From the NCBI RefSeq assembly GCF_900583165.1, contig NZ_UTKY01000001.1, forward strand, positions 186,001 through 250,000: a stretch of DNA of 64,000 bases, in the 5' to 3' direction. Below, piece after piece: positions 1 to 9,217 of the stretch (position 1 is the stretch's first letter; every line of letters begins with the position of its first letter). The position numbers and the translations under genes were made by a program. The DNA is from Pseudomonas viridiflava (GTDB lineage Bacteria > Pseudomonadota > Gammaproteobacteria > Pseudomonadales > Pseudomonadaceae). The notes under the pieces were generated by a model. That model saw nothing but the letters and a program-made list of their open reading frames with translations. It made no database searches and had not been told where the DNA came from.

Positions 1-3000
1 CCACTCCAGCCGTGCAGCGGTGGGCGGTTGCTGCTTGATCATGCTGATTCGGGTGCTTCTGCCAAGTTCGACGAGTCGCGCGGCAGCTTCCGTGAGATTT
101 TTATTGAGGGCTGAAGCCCGCGGACGATCGATTGCCGTCAGATTACGCTGGGTCAACGCGGTGTCGACGTCGCTCGCGGCTTGCTCCAACTTCGCTGCGC
201 GCTGTTGGAACATCTCTTGGATTTCCTTGGGAATTCGCCCCGCCTTGCTTGAGTGGCCCAGCAGGCGACGGGTCGAGGCTGGTTCGTCATCCAGCAGGGC
301 CTGGCCGGCGTTCACGCTTGTATCCAGGTCGATTTTCTTGACGGCCGGCGTGGGTAAGCCCGTTTTCACTCGCTCGACCCAGACCCCGGGCGTTTTTTCG
401 TGGAATGTGGCAATGATCTTGCCCGTCATGGGTGCCTTGACGTCGACCAGGCTGCTGTCGGTGGCACGAGGCTCTCCTACCACGATGCCCTGGGAGCGGG
501 TCTTGATGACTTTGCGCTGCGGTGTTGACGGAGGGTTGGAGGGGCCGGGCTTGGGCTCAAGGGCCTTTCTTTCGCGCAACAACTGCACCAGGTTTTGCAT
601 GGCCTGCTGATTGAATTCGTCGATATACCGACGCAGCTTCTCCAACGGGTCTCGCAACAGGTGTTCGGGGTAATCAGCGTGCAAGTCCAGTAAACGCTGG
701 TCGCCCAGGGTGAGTTGCTCGACTTGGCTGTTCAACAGTTCGATGCGTTCTTCCAGGGGGCTGCCGTTGATCTTGTCCATTACCTCAATAAAGCTCTGAA
801 CACTGATGTCTACCGCGTCGAGGATGCCATGCAGCCTCGTGCGAGCATCGTTTTGTGCCTTACCTTCGCTGGTGGCGCTGCACAGGTAGCGTGCGATGGT
901 GATTTGCAGCGCCTTGAGATCGGTCACCCGGATGTTCGGCAATGCCAGCATGGCGCGCTGGATGACACGCGCGCCCGCCGCCCCCAGGCCGTCGAGTTCG
1001 CGAAAACGCGACTCAACGTACTCCATGCGCTTAATCATCTCCACGTTCATGGTCGACATTTTCTGTGCGTAGTCGGCCTGCTCCTGGGGAGCCGCAGGTA
1101 CATCGGTTTCCAATGCGTCCACCGTGGTCACCAGCAGGTCGCGAAAGGGGCCGATGCGTTCTTCGACTGCCGTTCGGGTCAGCACCAGTTGCTTGTTCAA
1201 ATATTCGACCATCACACTTTGATAGTTGGGCACATTGGCGATGATGCTCAACGCCCTGAGCTGGCGAATGGGCACGTCATAGGCCTCAAGACGCCCGTCT
1301 ACCTGAGTGATGAAAGCTTCGCGGCGCAAGACCGTGGAAGGCCCCGGCTGAGAGCCAATCGCTTCCAGTGCTGAAGCCAGTTGCGCCTGGGCGCTATTTT
1401 CTGCGGCGTCAAAATCGTTCAGCTCATCGCGCAGGGTTTCGATTCGGGAGGGCTTTTGCGCATTGGCCGAACGACGTCGGTTGCGCAATCCGCCCCCTCG
1501 AAGTCGCAGGCGGGTATCAATAAACCATTGTCCTGCCAGGTTGTTGATCAGCAGTGGGCCAGTACGGGACGGGGTAGCGGGGTCGACGATCATTACATTG
1601 TCGTTGGTATCCAGCGTGACTTCGAACCAACGCTGGCCAACCGGGGCGTACCACTTATCGGCCAGGGGATAGAGGTGCAGGTGTACCCCGGCCTCCTCGC
1701 TCTGTTCGCCAAGGCTTGCCGGTTTGGTCACGGCGAAGCTGTCCAGCGCGGTACCCAAGCCAGTCGGTGATCCCTGCAAGGCGCCGCTGACGTGCAACGG
1801 GCCCTGATGCAGGGGCGGCAACTGTTTGTCGATGATGTCTGGCAGTTTTGTCAGGGTGATGGGCCTGAGCTCGGCTTTGGTTTTTTTTGGAAGCTCCTCC
1901 AGCACATCAAGGGCATCCTCGCTCAGTGGCATGAGGGCATCCACCGTCACTGCTTCAGGCGGATGGCGCAGTGCGACGTGCAGGGCCAGGGCCATTCCCA
2001 GGTTGAGGAACATGTCCACCAGTGCCGTCCAAGAGGTTTGGGCCTTGGGGTCGTCTACAACGTTTTTGGCTTCTTGCAAGTCATCCATGATTTGCCAGAT
2101 CCAGGCGGCAACGCCGACAGTACGCCCCAGGAACGGCAGTGCCGCGTTGAATATCTGCCAACCGGTGCGGCGCAAGGTATCCCAGCGTTTTTGCATGTTG
2201 GACACCGACTGCCGGGTAGCCAGCTCAACCAAGGCGTCGGCATTGGCCTTGAACAGCGTATCCAGGGCATCACCGCCCAAAATGTCGTCACTCAGCTCGA
2301 CCGGACCGCTCATGTACAGCACAGTGGCTGGCTCGACCAGCACCCGCACGGCCGTCCATGGCGAAGGCAAGGTGTCGGGGAATACGTACTGGCCATAATT
2401 GAAACGTACGTCGTCGGGAAGCCACGCCAGTACCGCCTCGCGCAGGTCTGGGTCGCGCTTGATGGCGTACAGCAGATTTTGTCGCGAAGGGAATTGCAGC
2501 AGCATCGGCCGCATCATCGGGCAATACAGCACGCAGGGGCCGACCGTATGATCCTGCGGGCCGATCAAGTACATGTTGGCAACCACATCCCTGCTATGGC
2601 CTGGGCGCAGGGTGGGCATGAATGCCAGGGGTCGGATCACGGCCGGTTGGCCGTCCACATGACGCTCATGCGCTTCGATCTGCATCGCGGCGGCCACGTA
2701 AAGAAAGCCGTGCTCATCCAACCCATGGCGTTGCTGCATTTTCAGTTGCAGCGCCAGCAGCGGCAGTTGTACGCGAAGGTGTGAGGTGTAGAGCGTACGA
2801 CGCCGCACCGACTCCTGCGGGTCATCCAGCAGTTTTTGCTTGATCAGTGCAGGGTAGTGCGCGCCGATATCCAGGCTTTCGATCACACTTTTGAGGTAGT
2901 CGTACGTCAGCCACTCAGGCGCGTCGTCGCCGTTGGAGATGACGCTTGCTGCACCGCTGGGCAACCCGGTGAGGTTTTCCAGGGCCAGGTCGATCAGGCT

Positions 3001-4332
3001 GCGGCGGGTGATGTCCACGGCGTTGGGCACCACGAAGGTGCCCCAGATAACCGGGGTCTGGATGACCACTTCCACCTTATCCAGGTTCAGGTTCGCCCCT
3101 TTGGGGTGAGCCTTGATCCGGCTGGCCAATTGCGTGCGTGCGTAGTCGCGGATGGCCGGAATACCTTCGTCGAAGGTGCGGCCGTGGTAGTGCGTGTGCA
3201 GTTGGGCGAGGTCAATCATGCAGCGACTATAGGCTGCGATTTCAAGGTCCGAGGCGGCCGTCAACCAAGGTGGCAGATGTTGATGGACCTCACGGATGGT
3301 CGACAGGCGATGAGCGCTCAGGTCTTCGATGCTGGGCAGGATCCTGGCAGCATTCGAGCGCCGCAATGTCAGTGCCTGCGGGTTGTCGGTCACCTCATCG
3401 CCCAATGCGCCGATGGCTTCGATCTGCAGGCCGATCAGTGTGCAGGCCAGGCTGTCGAAGTAGTTTTCGTCCGGTTCGTAGAACCGCCATTGCACCTCCA
3501 TATCCGCGTCTACGTGGTTGAGCCTGCTTGGCAGCGTAGCCCCCAGTTGCTCTATGGAATCGAAGCGTTCGTAACCGCCAATCAACGAATAGGCCAGGAT
3601 AATAGGCCGGGCGTTTTGGGTGCCGACCAGCACGGCAATGTCCAGCAGCCCTACATGCACCTGGCGCTCCGGCAGCACGATATCGACATCAATTAAATAG
3701 GCGTGGCTCTTGTAGGGGTCTTTCGGCGCGCGTGTGCTCAGCTCGGGGTCGTGGTAGAGCGTACGAGCCAGGGCGCAGTCATCGTCGTCCCAGCCTTCCA
3801 CCGTCGTGACGTTCCAGACTTTGCGCAGGGCGCTGGAAAAAGCCTTCCAGCGCAGGCCGGTGCCGTTGTAGGAACCGTTCCAATAGTCCAGTTGCTGCTC
3901 CTGGAACGCGGTGTATAGCAGGGATGCCAGTTCGTTGATCAACCGTGCAATGACATCGATTTTGACCGGCAGATGCAGCGGTGGGTCGGCGTTCGGTTGG
4001 AGGGTGAGGAAGTGCTCGCCTTCCAGGAAAACCAAGGGGCCGGGCGCCAGTGCTTGTCGCGCCAGGATGCTGGTGAGGGACTCAACCCGGGGTTCATCAG
4101 GTTCAATGAGCTCCTTGCTCACCCGCCAGTGCGGGGTGACCACCATCGCCAAGTCCGGGTTGAGGTTAAGCGTCGGGAACTGCTCAAGCAGTGCCGCACG
4201 CAACATGACGGTGGCAACTTCTCGGCTGGACGGTCCGGTGGTCAGCTGGGTCAGTAACCCGTAGGCGGTGGACGGGTGATTGTTGTTGCTTTGGTCGCTT
4301 TGGATGGTTTGGTCGGTGGCTTCGCTGGGCAC
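1..4332 (-). CDS. Large toxin-like protein, DUF6543/dermonecrotic-toxin-like (partial, 3' end outside window)
   Basis: The frame is open from a GTG at 4332 to the left edge: 1444 codons with no stop. AAGGAG sits 7 bases before the GTG, and the ATG just upstream is closed at once by a stop, so the GTG start is well supported. The protein is a paralogue of the split gene at 7754-12347 over its whole length. Shared blocks include 'RQSVSN', 'NAALPFLG' followed by 'AAWIWQIMD' (a hydrophobic segment near residue 720), and 'TRLRLRGGG' near residue 930, followed by a charged, probably helical C-terminal third. By comparison with the paralogue about 107 residues lie beyond the edge. The organisation resembles very large Pseudomonas proteins annotated as DUF6543 or dermonecrotic-toxin-domain proteins; this family name is from memory. 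There is no signal peptide and no catalytic motif I can name. Function as a toxin is inference. Confidence 0.7.
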   Translation of the reverse strand, partial: MPSEATDQTIQSDQSNNNHPSTAYGLLTQLTTGPSSREVATVMLRAALLEQFPTLNLNPDLAMVVTPHWRVSKELIEPDEPRVESLTSILARQALAPGPLVFLEGEHFLTLQPNADPPLHLPVKIDVIARLINELASLLYTAFQEQQLDYWNGSYNGTGLRWKAFSSALRKVWNVTTVEGWDDDDCALARTLYHDPELSTRAPKDPYKSHAYLIDVDIVLPERQVHVGLLDIAVLVGTQNARPIILAYSLIGGYERFDSIEQLGATLPSRLNHVDADMEVQWRFYEPDENYFDSLACTLIGLQIEAIGALGDEVTDNPQALTLRRSNAARILPSIEDLSAHRLSTIREVHQHLPPWLTAASDLEIAAYSRCMIDLAQLHTHYHGRTFDEGIPAIRDYARTQLASRIKAHPKGANLNLDKVEVVIQTPVIWGTFVVPNAVDITRRSLIDLALENLTGLPSGAASVISNGDDAPEWLTYDYLKSVIESLDIGAHYPALIKQKLLDDPQESVRRRTLYTSHLRVQLPLLALQLKMQQRHGLDEHGFLYVAAAMQIEAHERHVDGQPAVIRPLAFMPTLRPGHSRDVVANMYLIGPQDHTVGPCVLYCPMMRPMLLQFPSRQNLLYAIKRDPDLREAVLAWLPDDVRFNYGQYVFPDTLPSPWTAVRVLVEPATVLYMSGPVELSDDILGGDALDTLFKANADALVELATRQSVSNMQKRWDTLRRTGWQIFNAALPFLGRTVGVAAWIWQIMDDLQEAKNVVDDPKAQTSWTALVDMFLNLGMALALHVALRHPPEAVTVDALMPLSEDALDVLEELPKKTKAELRPITLTKLPDIIDKQLPPLHQGPLHVSGALQGSPTGLGTALDSFAVTKPASLGEQSEEAGVHLHLYPLADKWYAPVGQRWFEVTLDTNDNVMIVDPATPSRTGPLLINNLAGQWFIDTRLRLRGGGLRNRRRSANAQKPSRIETLRDELNDFDAAENSAQAQLASALEAIGSQPGPSTVLRREAFITQVDGRLEAYDVPIRQLRALSIIANVPNYQSVMVEYLNKQLVLTRTAVEERIGPFRDLLVTTVDALETDVPAAPQEQADYAQKMSTMNVEMIKRMEYVESRFRELDGLGAAGARVIQRAMLALPNIRVTDLKALQITIARYLCSATSEGKAQNDARTRLHGILDAVDISVQSFIEVMDKINGSPLEERIELLNSQVEQLTLGDQRLLDLHADYPEHLLRDPLEKLRRYIDEFNQQAMQNLVQLLRERKALEPKPGPSNPPSTPQRKVIKTRSQGIVVGEPRATDSSLVDVKAPMTGKIIATFHEKTPGVWVERVKTGLPTPAVKKIDLDTSVNAGQALLDDEPASTRRLLGHSSKAGRIPKEIQEMFQQRAAKLEQAASDVDTALTQRNLTAIDRPRASALNKNLTEAAARLVELGRSTRISMIKQQPPTAARLEW

Positions 4333-4434
4333 TTTCAGCTCCTTTGCATAGGTCAGCCCGGTCGAACGGCGACAGGCTGGATAGCCGCAAAGTAGTCACG
4401 CAAAGCGCGTTGTAGACGGTAGATAAGTAGGCAA

Positions 4435-4457
4435 CCCGCTCCTGGTGAAAGAGCGGG
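4435..4457 (-). terminator. Possible weak terminator after the PotF-like gene
   Basis: A 7-bp inverted repeat (CCCGCTC / GAGCGGG, 9-base loop) begins 9 bases after the stop of the binding-protein gene on the minus strand. It is followed by a moderately T-rich stretch rather than a clean T run, so termination is only plausible. Confidence 0.35.
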
Positions 4458-4465
4458 CAGCGGGC

Positions 4466-5557
4466 TCAGGTGCCGGACTTGATTTTGGTCCAGGCGCGCG
4501 TCCTGGCGCGTTCGGCTTTGCTGTCCAGGGGTTTGAGGGTATAGAGCGTGCCCATGGCGGCTTCGGTGGGGTACAGGTTAGGGTTATTGCGGATTGCCGG
4601 GTCGACCTGTTGCGTAGCGTCCTTGTTCGGGTTGGGGTAGCCGACAAAATCACTGATCGGCGCAATCACCTGGGGTTGCAACAGGTAGTTGATGAAGGTG
4701 TAGGCGTCCTGAGGGTTCTTCGCGCCTTTGGGAATGGCGAGCATGTCGAACCAGATGGGCGCGCCCTCTTTAGGCAAGCGCATATCCACGGTCACCCCGT
4801 TCTTGGCTTCCTTGGCGCGGTTGGCGGCCTGGGAAAAACTCCCCGAGTAGCCGACAGCCACACAGATGTCACCGTTGGCGATATCAGCCATGTACTTCGA
4901 CGAGTGAAAGTAGGTGATGTAGGGGCGAATCTTCAGCAACAGTGCTTCGGCTTTCTCATAGTCCTTGGGGTCGTTGCTGTTGGGGTCCAGGCCCAGGTGC
5001 TGGAGGGCCAGGGGTAGGATCTCCGATGGCGAGTCCAGCACGGCCACGCCGCATTGCTTGAGCTTGCTGAGGTTCTCTGGCTTGAAGATCAGGTCCCAGC
5101 TGTCTACCGGGGCATTGTCGCCCAGGGCGGCCTTGACCTTGGCTGGGTTGAAACCAATCAGAATGGTGCCGTACATGTAGGGCACCGCGAATTTGTTGCC
5201 AGGATCATTGGCCTCGATCAGCTTCATCAGCTTGGGGTCGAGGTGATTCCAGTTGGGCAACTGGCTGCGGTCGAGGGGTTGGAACACACCGGCTTCGATT
5301 TGCTTGGCCAGGAATACATTGGACGGCACCACCACGTCGTAACCGGAGTTGCCGGTGAGCAGCTTGGCTTCTAGCGCTTCGTTGGTGTCGAAAATGTCGT
5401 AGACCAATTTGACGTCCGGGTTCTGAGCCTTGAAATCATCCAGCGCCTTGGGCGTGATGTAGTCGAACCAGTTGTAGACCTTGAGGGTTTTTTCTGCGGC
5501 CTGCGCTGCGCCACTCAGCATTGCAGCCGTCAGAGCCAGGGATGTGAGCAGCTTCAT
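4466..5557 (-). CDS. Periplasmic polyamine-binding protein (PotF/SpuD type)
   Basis: Extracytoplasmic solute-binding protein of the PotD/PotF family, which captures putrescine, spermidine or related polyamines for an ABC importer. A Sec signal peptide covers residues 1-20 or so (hydrophobic core, AQA cleavage site). The mature start 'KVYNWFDYI' and later '[10 protein letters not shown]', 'PYMYGT' and 'GYSGSF' are typical of the family; 363 residues is normal length. The start codon overlaps the stop of the amidohydrolase gene by 4 bases, so the two are translated from one mRNA. No permease or ATPase gene follows, so the protein must borrow a transporter encoded elsewhere or serve in sensing. 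The pairing with an acetylpolyamine amidohydrolase suggests acetylpolyamines as ligand (inference). The arrangement resembles PA1410-PA1409 of P. aeruginosa. Confidence 0.9.
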   Translation of the reverse strand: MKLLTSLALTAAMLSGAAQAAEKTLKVYNWFDYITPKALDDFKAQNPDVKLVYDIFDTNEALEAKLLTGNSGYDVVVPSNVFLAKQIEAGVFQPLDRSQLPNWNHLDPKLMKLIEANDPGNKFAVPYMYGTILIGFNPAKVKAALGDNAPVDSWDLIFKPENLSKLKQCGVAVLDSPSEILPLALQHLGLDPNSNDPKDYEKAEALLLKIRPYITYFHSSKYMADIANGDICVAVGYSGSFSQAANRAKEAKNGVTVDMRLPKEGAPIWFDMLAIPKGAKNPQDAYTFINYLLQPQVIAPISDFVGYPNPNKDATQQVDPAIRNNPNLYPTEAAMGTLYTLKPLDSKAERARTRAWTKIKSGT

Positions 5558-6594
5558 TGGTTTGCACCTTGTTGTTCGAAACCTTCGAGGACGTTGACGG
5601 CGTTGATGCCGATTTCTTCGACTGCGTAGCCACCTTCCATCACAAACAGCGTGGGTTTGCCCAAGCGCGCGATACGCTGGCCCATGGCCAGATAGTCTGG
5701 GCTGTCGAGCTTGAATTGGGAGATGGGGTCGTCCTTGAACGTGTCGACGCCCAGGGATACCACGATAATATCGGCGCCATAGCGCTCAATCTCGGTGCAG
5801 GCCTGTTCCAGTGCCGCGCTCCAGTCTTCCCAGCCTGAGCCCGCTGGCAATGGGTAGTTGAAGTTGAAGCCCTCACCTGCGCCTTCTCCCACTTCATCGG
5901 CATACCCAAGGAAAAACGGAAACTCTGCTTCGGGGTGACCGTGGATCGAGGTGAAGAGCACATCGTTGCGTGCATAGAAAATCGACTGGGTACCGTTGCC
6001 GTGGTGGTAGTCGACATCCAGGATCGCGACGTTCCGGTGGCCCTGGTCAAGGAACGCCTGGGCAGCAATCGCTGCGTTATTGAGGTAGCAATAGCCGCCC
6101 ATCAAATCACCCGCGGCGTGGTGCCCTGGTGGTCGGCAGAGGGCAAACGCACTGTGGGCGCCTTGTTGGATCGCCTGCTGTGCGGTGAGCGCGACCTGCG
6201 CTGCGCTATAGGCTGCCTGCCAGGTACCTGCGGTAATCGGCGCGCCGCCATCAAAGCTGTAATACCCCAATTGGCCATGCAGGCTAGTGGGTATAACCCG
6301 GCGCAACGTGCGCGCGGGCCAGGTGTAGGGCAGCAGGTCGCCGTCCTGGTTGAATGCAGTCCAGCGTGCCCAGGCGCCTTTGAAAAAATCGAGATATTCA
6401 GTGCTGTGGATACGTTGCAGCGGCGCTAGGCCGAAGTCGTGTGGCGCCTGTACGGGGCCTAATTCACGCTCCTTGACGCGTTGCAGTACATGATCGGCGC
6501 GGGAGGGCATTTCGAAACAGGGCATCAATTGCCCGTCCATCAATTCGCAGCGGCCATGATGCAGGTGGTGATCGTCGGAGTAGATCGTCAGCAT
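5554..6594 (-). CDS. aphA: Acetylpolyamine amidohydrolase (class II histone-deacetylase fold)
   Basis: Zinc hydrolase removing the acetyl group from acetylputrescine or acetylcadaverine, which lets acetylated polyamines be used as carbon and nitrogen source. Counting from the ATG at 6594, the tandem catalytic histidines are H158-H159 ('RPPGHHA'), the zinc ligands D195, H197 ('DVDYHHGNG') and D284 ('SLGVDTF'), and the transition-state tyrosine Y323 ('MEGGYAV'). These are the same numbers I recall for Mycoplana ramosa acetylpolyamine amidohydrolase, which supports this start over the GTG five codons upstream. GGAG lies 9 bases before the ATG. Length is 346 residues. The stop overlaps the start of the polyamine-binding protein gene (ATGA). 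An AraC regulator gene lies upstream on the same strand. Substrate preference cannot be read from sequence. Confidence 0.93.
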   Translation of the reverse strand: MLTIYSDDHHLHHGRCELMDGQLMPCFEMPSRADHVLQRVKERELGPVQAPHDFGLAPLQRIHSTEYLDFFKGAWARWTAFNQDGDLLPYTWPARTLRRVIPTSLHGQLGYYSFDGGAPITAGTWQAAYSAAQVALTAQQAIQQGAHSAFALCRPPGHHAAGDLMGGYCYLNNAAIAAQAFLDQGHRNVAILDVDYHHGNGTQSIFYARNDVLFTSIHGHPEAEFPFFLGYADEVGEGAGEGFNFNYPLPAGSGWEDWSAALEQACTEIERYGADIIVVSLGVDTFKDDPISQFKLDSPDYLAMGQRIARLGKPTLFVMEGGYAVEEIGINAVNVLEGFEQQGANQ

Positions 6595-6725
6595 ATTGTT
6601 GTTCTCCACGCGTCTGTCGTGACCACAGTGTTGCGTTGTGCGCGAGACATGAACACGGCAGGAACGGCCAAAAGGGGATAAATATGGCCAATGAATCTGA
6701 CCGGTTTTCGCCCCTCAATAGGGCG

Positions 6726-7712
6726 TCAGGTTCGAAACTGGCTGGGTGCTACACCACTCCAGCGCACGAAGGCATGGCGAAAGCTTGCGGTTTCGCTGAA
6801 GCCTAATTGTTCGGCGATACGATGGATCGGCAACTGATCCTGGGTCAGCCACTGTTTGGCCTGCTCGAAACGCAATTCGTCCAGCAGTTCCTGGTAGCTG
6901 CAGCCCAGGCCGTGCAGGTGTCGGCGCAAGGTGCGCGGCGAGCAGTGCATTTGCTCTGCAAGGCCGTCCAGTCCAGGGGCAGCATGTAATTGCGCGGCAA
7001 GCAGTTGGCGCACGCGGTTGAGCCAGGCTTGGCGCCCGGTGAACTCGGTGTTTTGTTTGCGGCAGCGCTCGGTCATGGCCCGGTGCGTGATTGCGTCGGC
7101 CAAAGGCAAGGGCTGCGAAAGCCAGTGCTTGTCGAACGCGAATGCATTGGTCGGCGCCTCGAATTGCAGCGCACAGTCGAAGCGTTCGGCGTATCGCGCC
7201 TGGTAGTCCGGCGCCGGATAGGCGAAGCGTGCGCCGAGTAAGGGCAGGGGGATGCCGAGTAAGTCATCACAGATTACTTTCAGGGACACCAGGCAGAACT
7301 CAATGTTGAACTGCGCCAGCGCCGGCGCCTCTCGATAGTCACTGGCGGTGAACCAAACGCAGTCTTCATGCACTTCAACGTTCAGATCGAACAGTGTTCC
7401 CAACAGCGCCGGGTAGCGCATTGCCATGTGCAAAGCGTCACCGAAAGTGGCACTGGTGAGCAGGGCGTAGCCGAGCAGGCCATACGCCGAAACATGCATG
7501 CGCTGGCCAACATCCAAACCAATGTCCCGGCGCAGGGCCACGGCGTTGGCGCACACCTGCATCTCCTGGTGGGTGGTGATGCAGGTGTCTGCTTGGCGAA
7601 GGTCCGCGACGCTGATGCCACTGCCGGTCAGCAACGCATCGGTCGACTGCCCCTCGAACGTGGCCAGCAGTAGCGAAACCGCATTAAGCGTAGTCAGGTG
7701 TGAATGCAGCAT
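6726..7712 (-). CDS. AraC-family transcriptional regulator (OruR/ArgR-like architecture)
   Basis: 328 residues. The N-terminal two thirds match the arabinose-binding-like sensor domain of the AraC subgroup that holds OruR and similar amino-acid or lipid-responsive regulators ('SAYGLLGYALLTS'). The C-terminal 95 residues carry two helix-turn-helix motifs ('LAEQMHCSPRTLRRHL' and 'IAEQLGFSETASFRHAF'), ending 'GVAPSQFR' as is typical. It lies directly upstream of the acetylpolyamine amidohydrolase/binding-protein pair on the same strand, separated by 131 bases, and is the obvious candidate regulator of that pair (inference from position). The effector is unknown. The ribosome-binding site before the ATG is weak. 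Confidence 0.88.
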   Translation of the reverse strand: MLHSHLTTLNAVSLLLATFEGQSTDALLTGSGISVADLRQADTCITTHQEMQVCANAVALRRDIGLDVGQRMHVSAYGLLGYALLTSATFGDALHMAMRYPALLGTLFDLNVEVHEDCVWFTASDYREAPALAQFNIEFCLVSLKVICDDLLGIPLPLLGARFAYPAPDYQARYAERFDCALQFEAPTNAFAFDKHWLSQPLPLADAITHRAMTERCRKQNTEFTGRQAWLNRVRQLLAAQLHAAPGLDGLAEQMHCSPRTLRRHLHGLGCSYQELLDELRFEQAKQWLTQDQLPIHRIAEQLGFSETASFRHAFVRWSGVAPSQFRT

Positions 7713-7753
7713 GGTCGCTGTGCGCCAAGAGGGTTCAGGCTTGGTGCAGCAAG

Positions 7754-9217
7754 TTATGTGCCGTGGACGAAGAATAGGCGCTGGGCCGCTTCGAGGCTGA
7801 TCTCGCTGCGATAGAACGCAACTTTCCGAGCATCACTCAGACCCTTGGTCGTATCGGCGGCGGCTCCTAGACGATGTTCCTCCACGGTTTTCAAGCGTGC
7901 CGAAAGGTAGGTTCTCGCGGGTGTCCAGGAGGTGCTGTAGTGAAAGTGTGCATACCAGATCACTTGATGGGTTTTTCGATCGGTCAGGGTGTATTCGTCC
8001 AGATAGTCAGGCATTGGGCTTTTGAGACGGCGTCGGCTGAGGCTTTTTTTGATAGTGATCGCGTTATGGTGTTTCAACCATTCCACGGCGGAGATGGTGG
8101 GCGGGTGTTGCTTGAGCAGTTTCAATACATGCTCGTCGCTCTGACGGTATAGATCGGCAATCGCCTTATCCAACGCTTTGCCGACCTGTGTGGCGGGCAG
8201 GTCTTCGCTTTCGGTGAGGTTGCTTTGCGTCATGGCGGTATCGATATCGTGGGCTGCGATCTCCAACTGCTTGGCCTGTTGATGAATCAGGGTTTCGATT
8301 CCAAACGGGTTTCGTTCAGGCTGGGTCACCAGCGTGGTGACGTGATCCAGAAACTTCGGCAACGCCTCGAGCAGGGACTGGCCTTCACGTACGCTGGTTT
8401 GCACATCGGCCGCCACGGGGCTGAGGGGAGGCGTCTTGATGCGCTCAACCCATATGCCCGGTGATTTCTCGTGGTAGGTAGCGACCACTTTGTAGGTGAT
8501 TGGCGAGTGGATATCCACAAAGCCCGTGTCCAGGCCGAGGGGCGTCAGGCGCGGCTCACCAATCAATAGGCCGTTGTAGCGGGTGCGGATGAATTTTTTC
8601 TGCGGGCGCGGTGGCGTCGGAGGCGGGCTTGGGCGGCTTCTTGCGGAATCGCGCTCAGCGCTCAGCAATACCAGATTGCTGATGGCGCGGCGGTTGAACG
8701 CTGCCAAGAGGTCGCGCAGGTGTTGTAAGGGTTCGCTGACGATATCAGTACTGTTCTGCGCTTTCAGATCGAGCAAGCGCTCGTCCACCAGGCGAAATTG
8801 CTCAATCAGGCTATTCAGGGTGTCGAAGCGCTCGTCCAGGCGGGTGATACTGCGCTCGTTCAATGTGTCGCGCAGGCACTGGGTCGCCACGAGGGCCATA
8901 TCGACGATACCGTCCAGCGTCTCCCAGGCCTGCGCAAGGGTTTGTGCTGTCGGGCCTTCCAGGCAAAGATTGCGGCTGAGGGATATTTGCAGCGCCTTGA
9001 GTGTATCGCTGTCGTAGCTCGGTAAGGTGCCTTTGACTTCATTGATCAATCGCAGGCCGTTGCGCTGCAGTTTGCGCAGCTCAGTAAAGCGATCGTCCAT
9101 GTACTCCAGGCGGCTGATCATCTGCTGGTTCAGCGGGCTGAACTGCTGGGCCTCTTCAATATTGCGTTGATGGGGTTCTTGCGCCTGGCGGTCCGATTGC
9201 TCCAGCACGTTGCGCAA
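7754..9217 (-). CDS. 3' half of a frameshifted DUF6543/dermonecrotic-toxin-like gene
   Basis: 487 codons that continue the protein encoded at 9156-12347 in the next reading frame. The apparent start is a TTG just 3' of a C7 run, without a convincing ribosome-binding site, so this is most likely not an independent gene. It aligns throughout with the last part of the intact paralogue at 1-4332: 'MISRLEYMDDRFTEL' versus 'MIKRMEYVESRFREL', and 'YHEKSPGIWVERIK' versus 'FHEKTPGVWVERVK'. The C-terminal segment contains 'DYLDEYTL' and 'WYAHFHY', which supplies the end missing from the paralogue. Likely a pseudogene fragment, a phase-off allele or a sequencing artefact; see the homopolymer feature. 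Confidence 0.75.
   Translation of the reverse strand: MRNVLEQSDRQAQEPHQRNIEEAQQFSPLNQQMISRLEYMDDRFTELRKLQRNGLRLINEVKGTLPSYDSDTLKALQISLSRNLCLEGPTAQTLAQAWETLDGIVDMALVATQCLRDTLNERSITRLDERFDTLNSLIEQFRLVDERLLDLKAQNSTDIVSEPLQHLRDLLAAFNRRAISNLVLLSAERDSARSRPSPPPTPPRPQKKFIRTRYNGLLIGEPRLTPLGLDTGFVDIHSPITYKVVATYHEKSPGIWVERIKTPPLSPVAADVQTSVREGQSLLEALPKFLDHVTTLVTQPERNPFGIETLIHQQAKQLEIAAHDIDTAMTQSNLTESEDLPATQVGKALDKAIADLYRQSDEHVLKLLKQHPPTISAVEWLKHHNAITIKKSLSRRRLKSPMPDYLDEYTLTDRKTHQVIWYAHFHYSTSWTPARTYLSARLKTVEEHRLGAAADTTKGLSDARKVAFYRSEISLEAAQRLFFVHGT

Noticed and set aside
715..3696. Several plus-strand frames of 130-330 codons across the first toxin-like gene
   Set aside because: The minus strand carries one uninterrupted frame of 1444 codons homologous to a second locus; the plus-strand frames have no recognisable features.
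4466..5557. First gene of a full polyamine ABC transport operon
   Set aside because: No permease or ATPase gene adjoins; the next gene downstream is the unrelated toxin-like gene.
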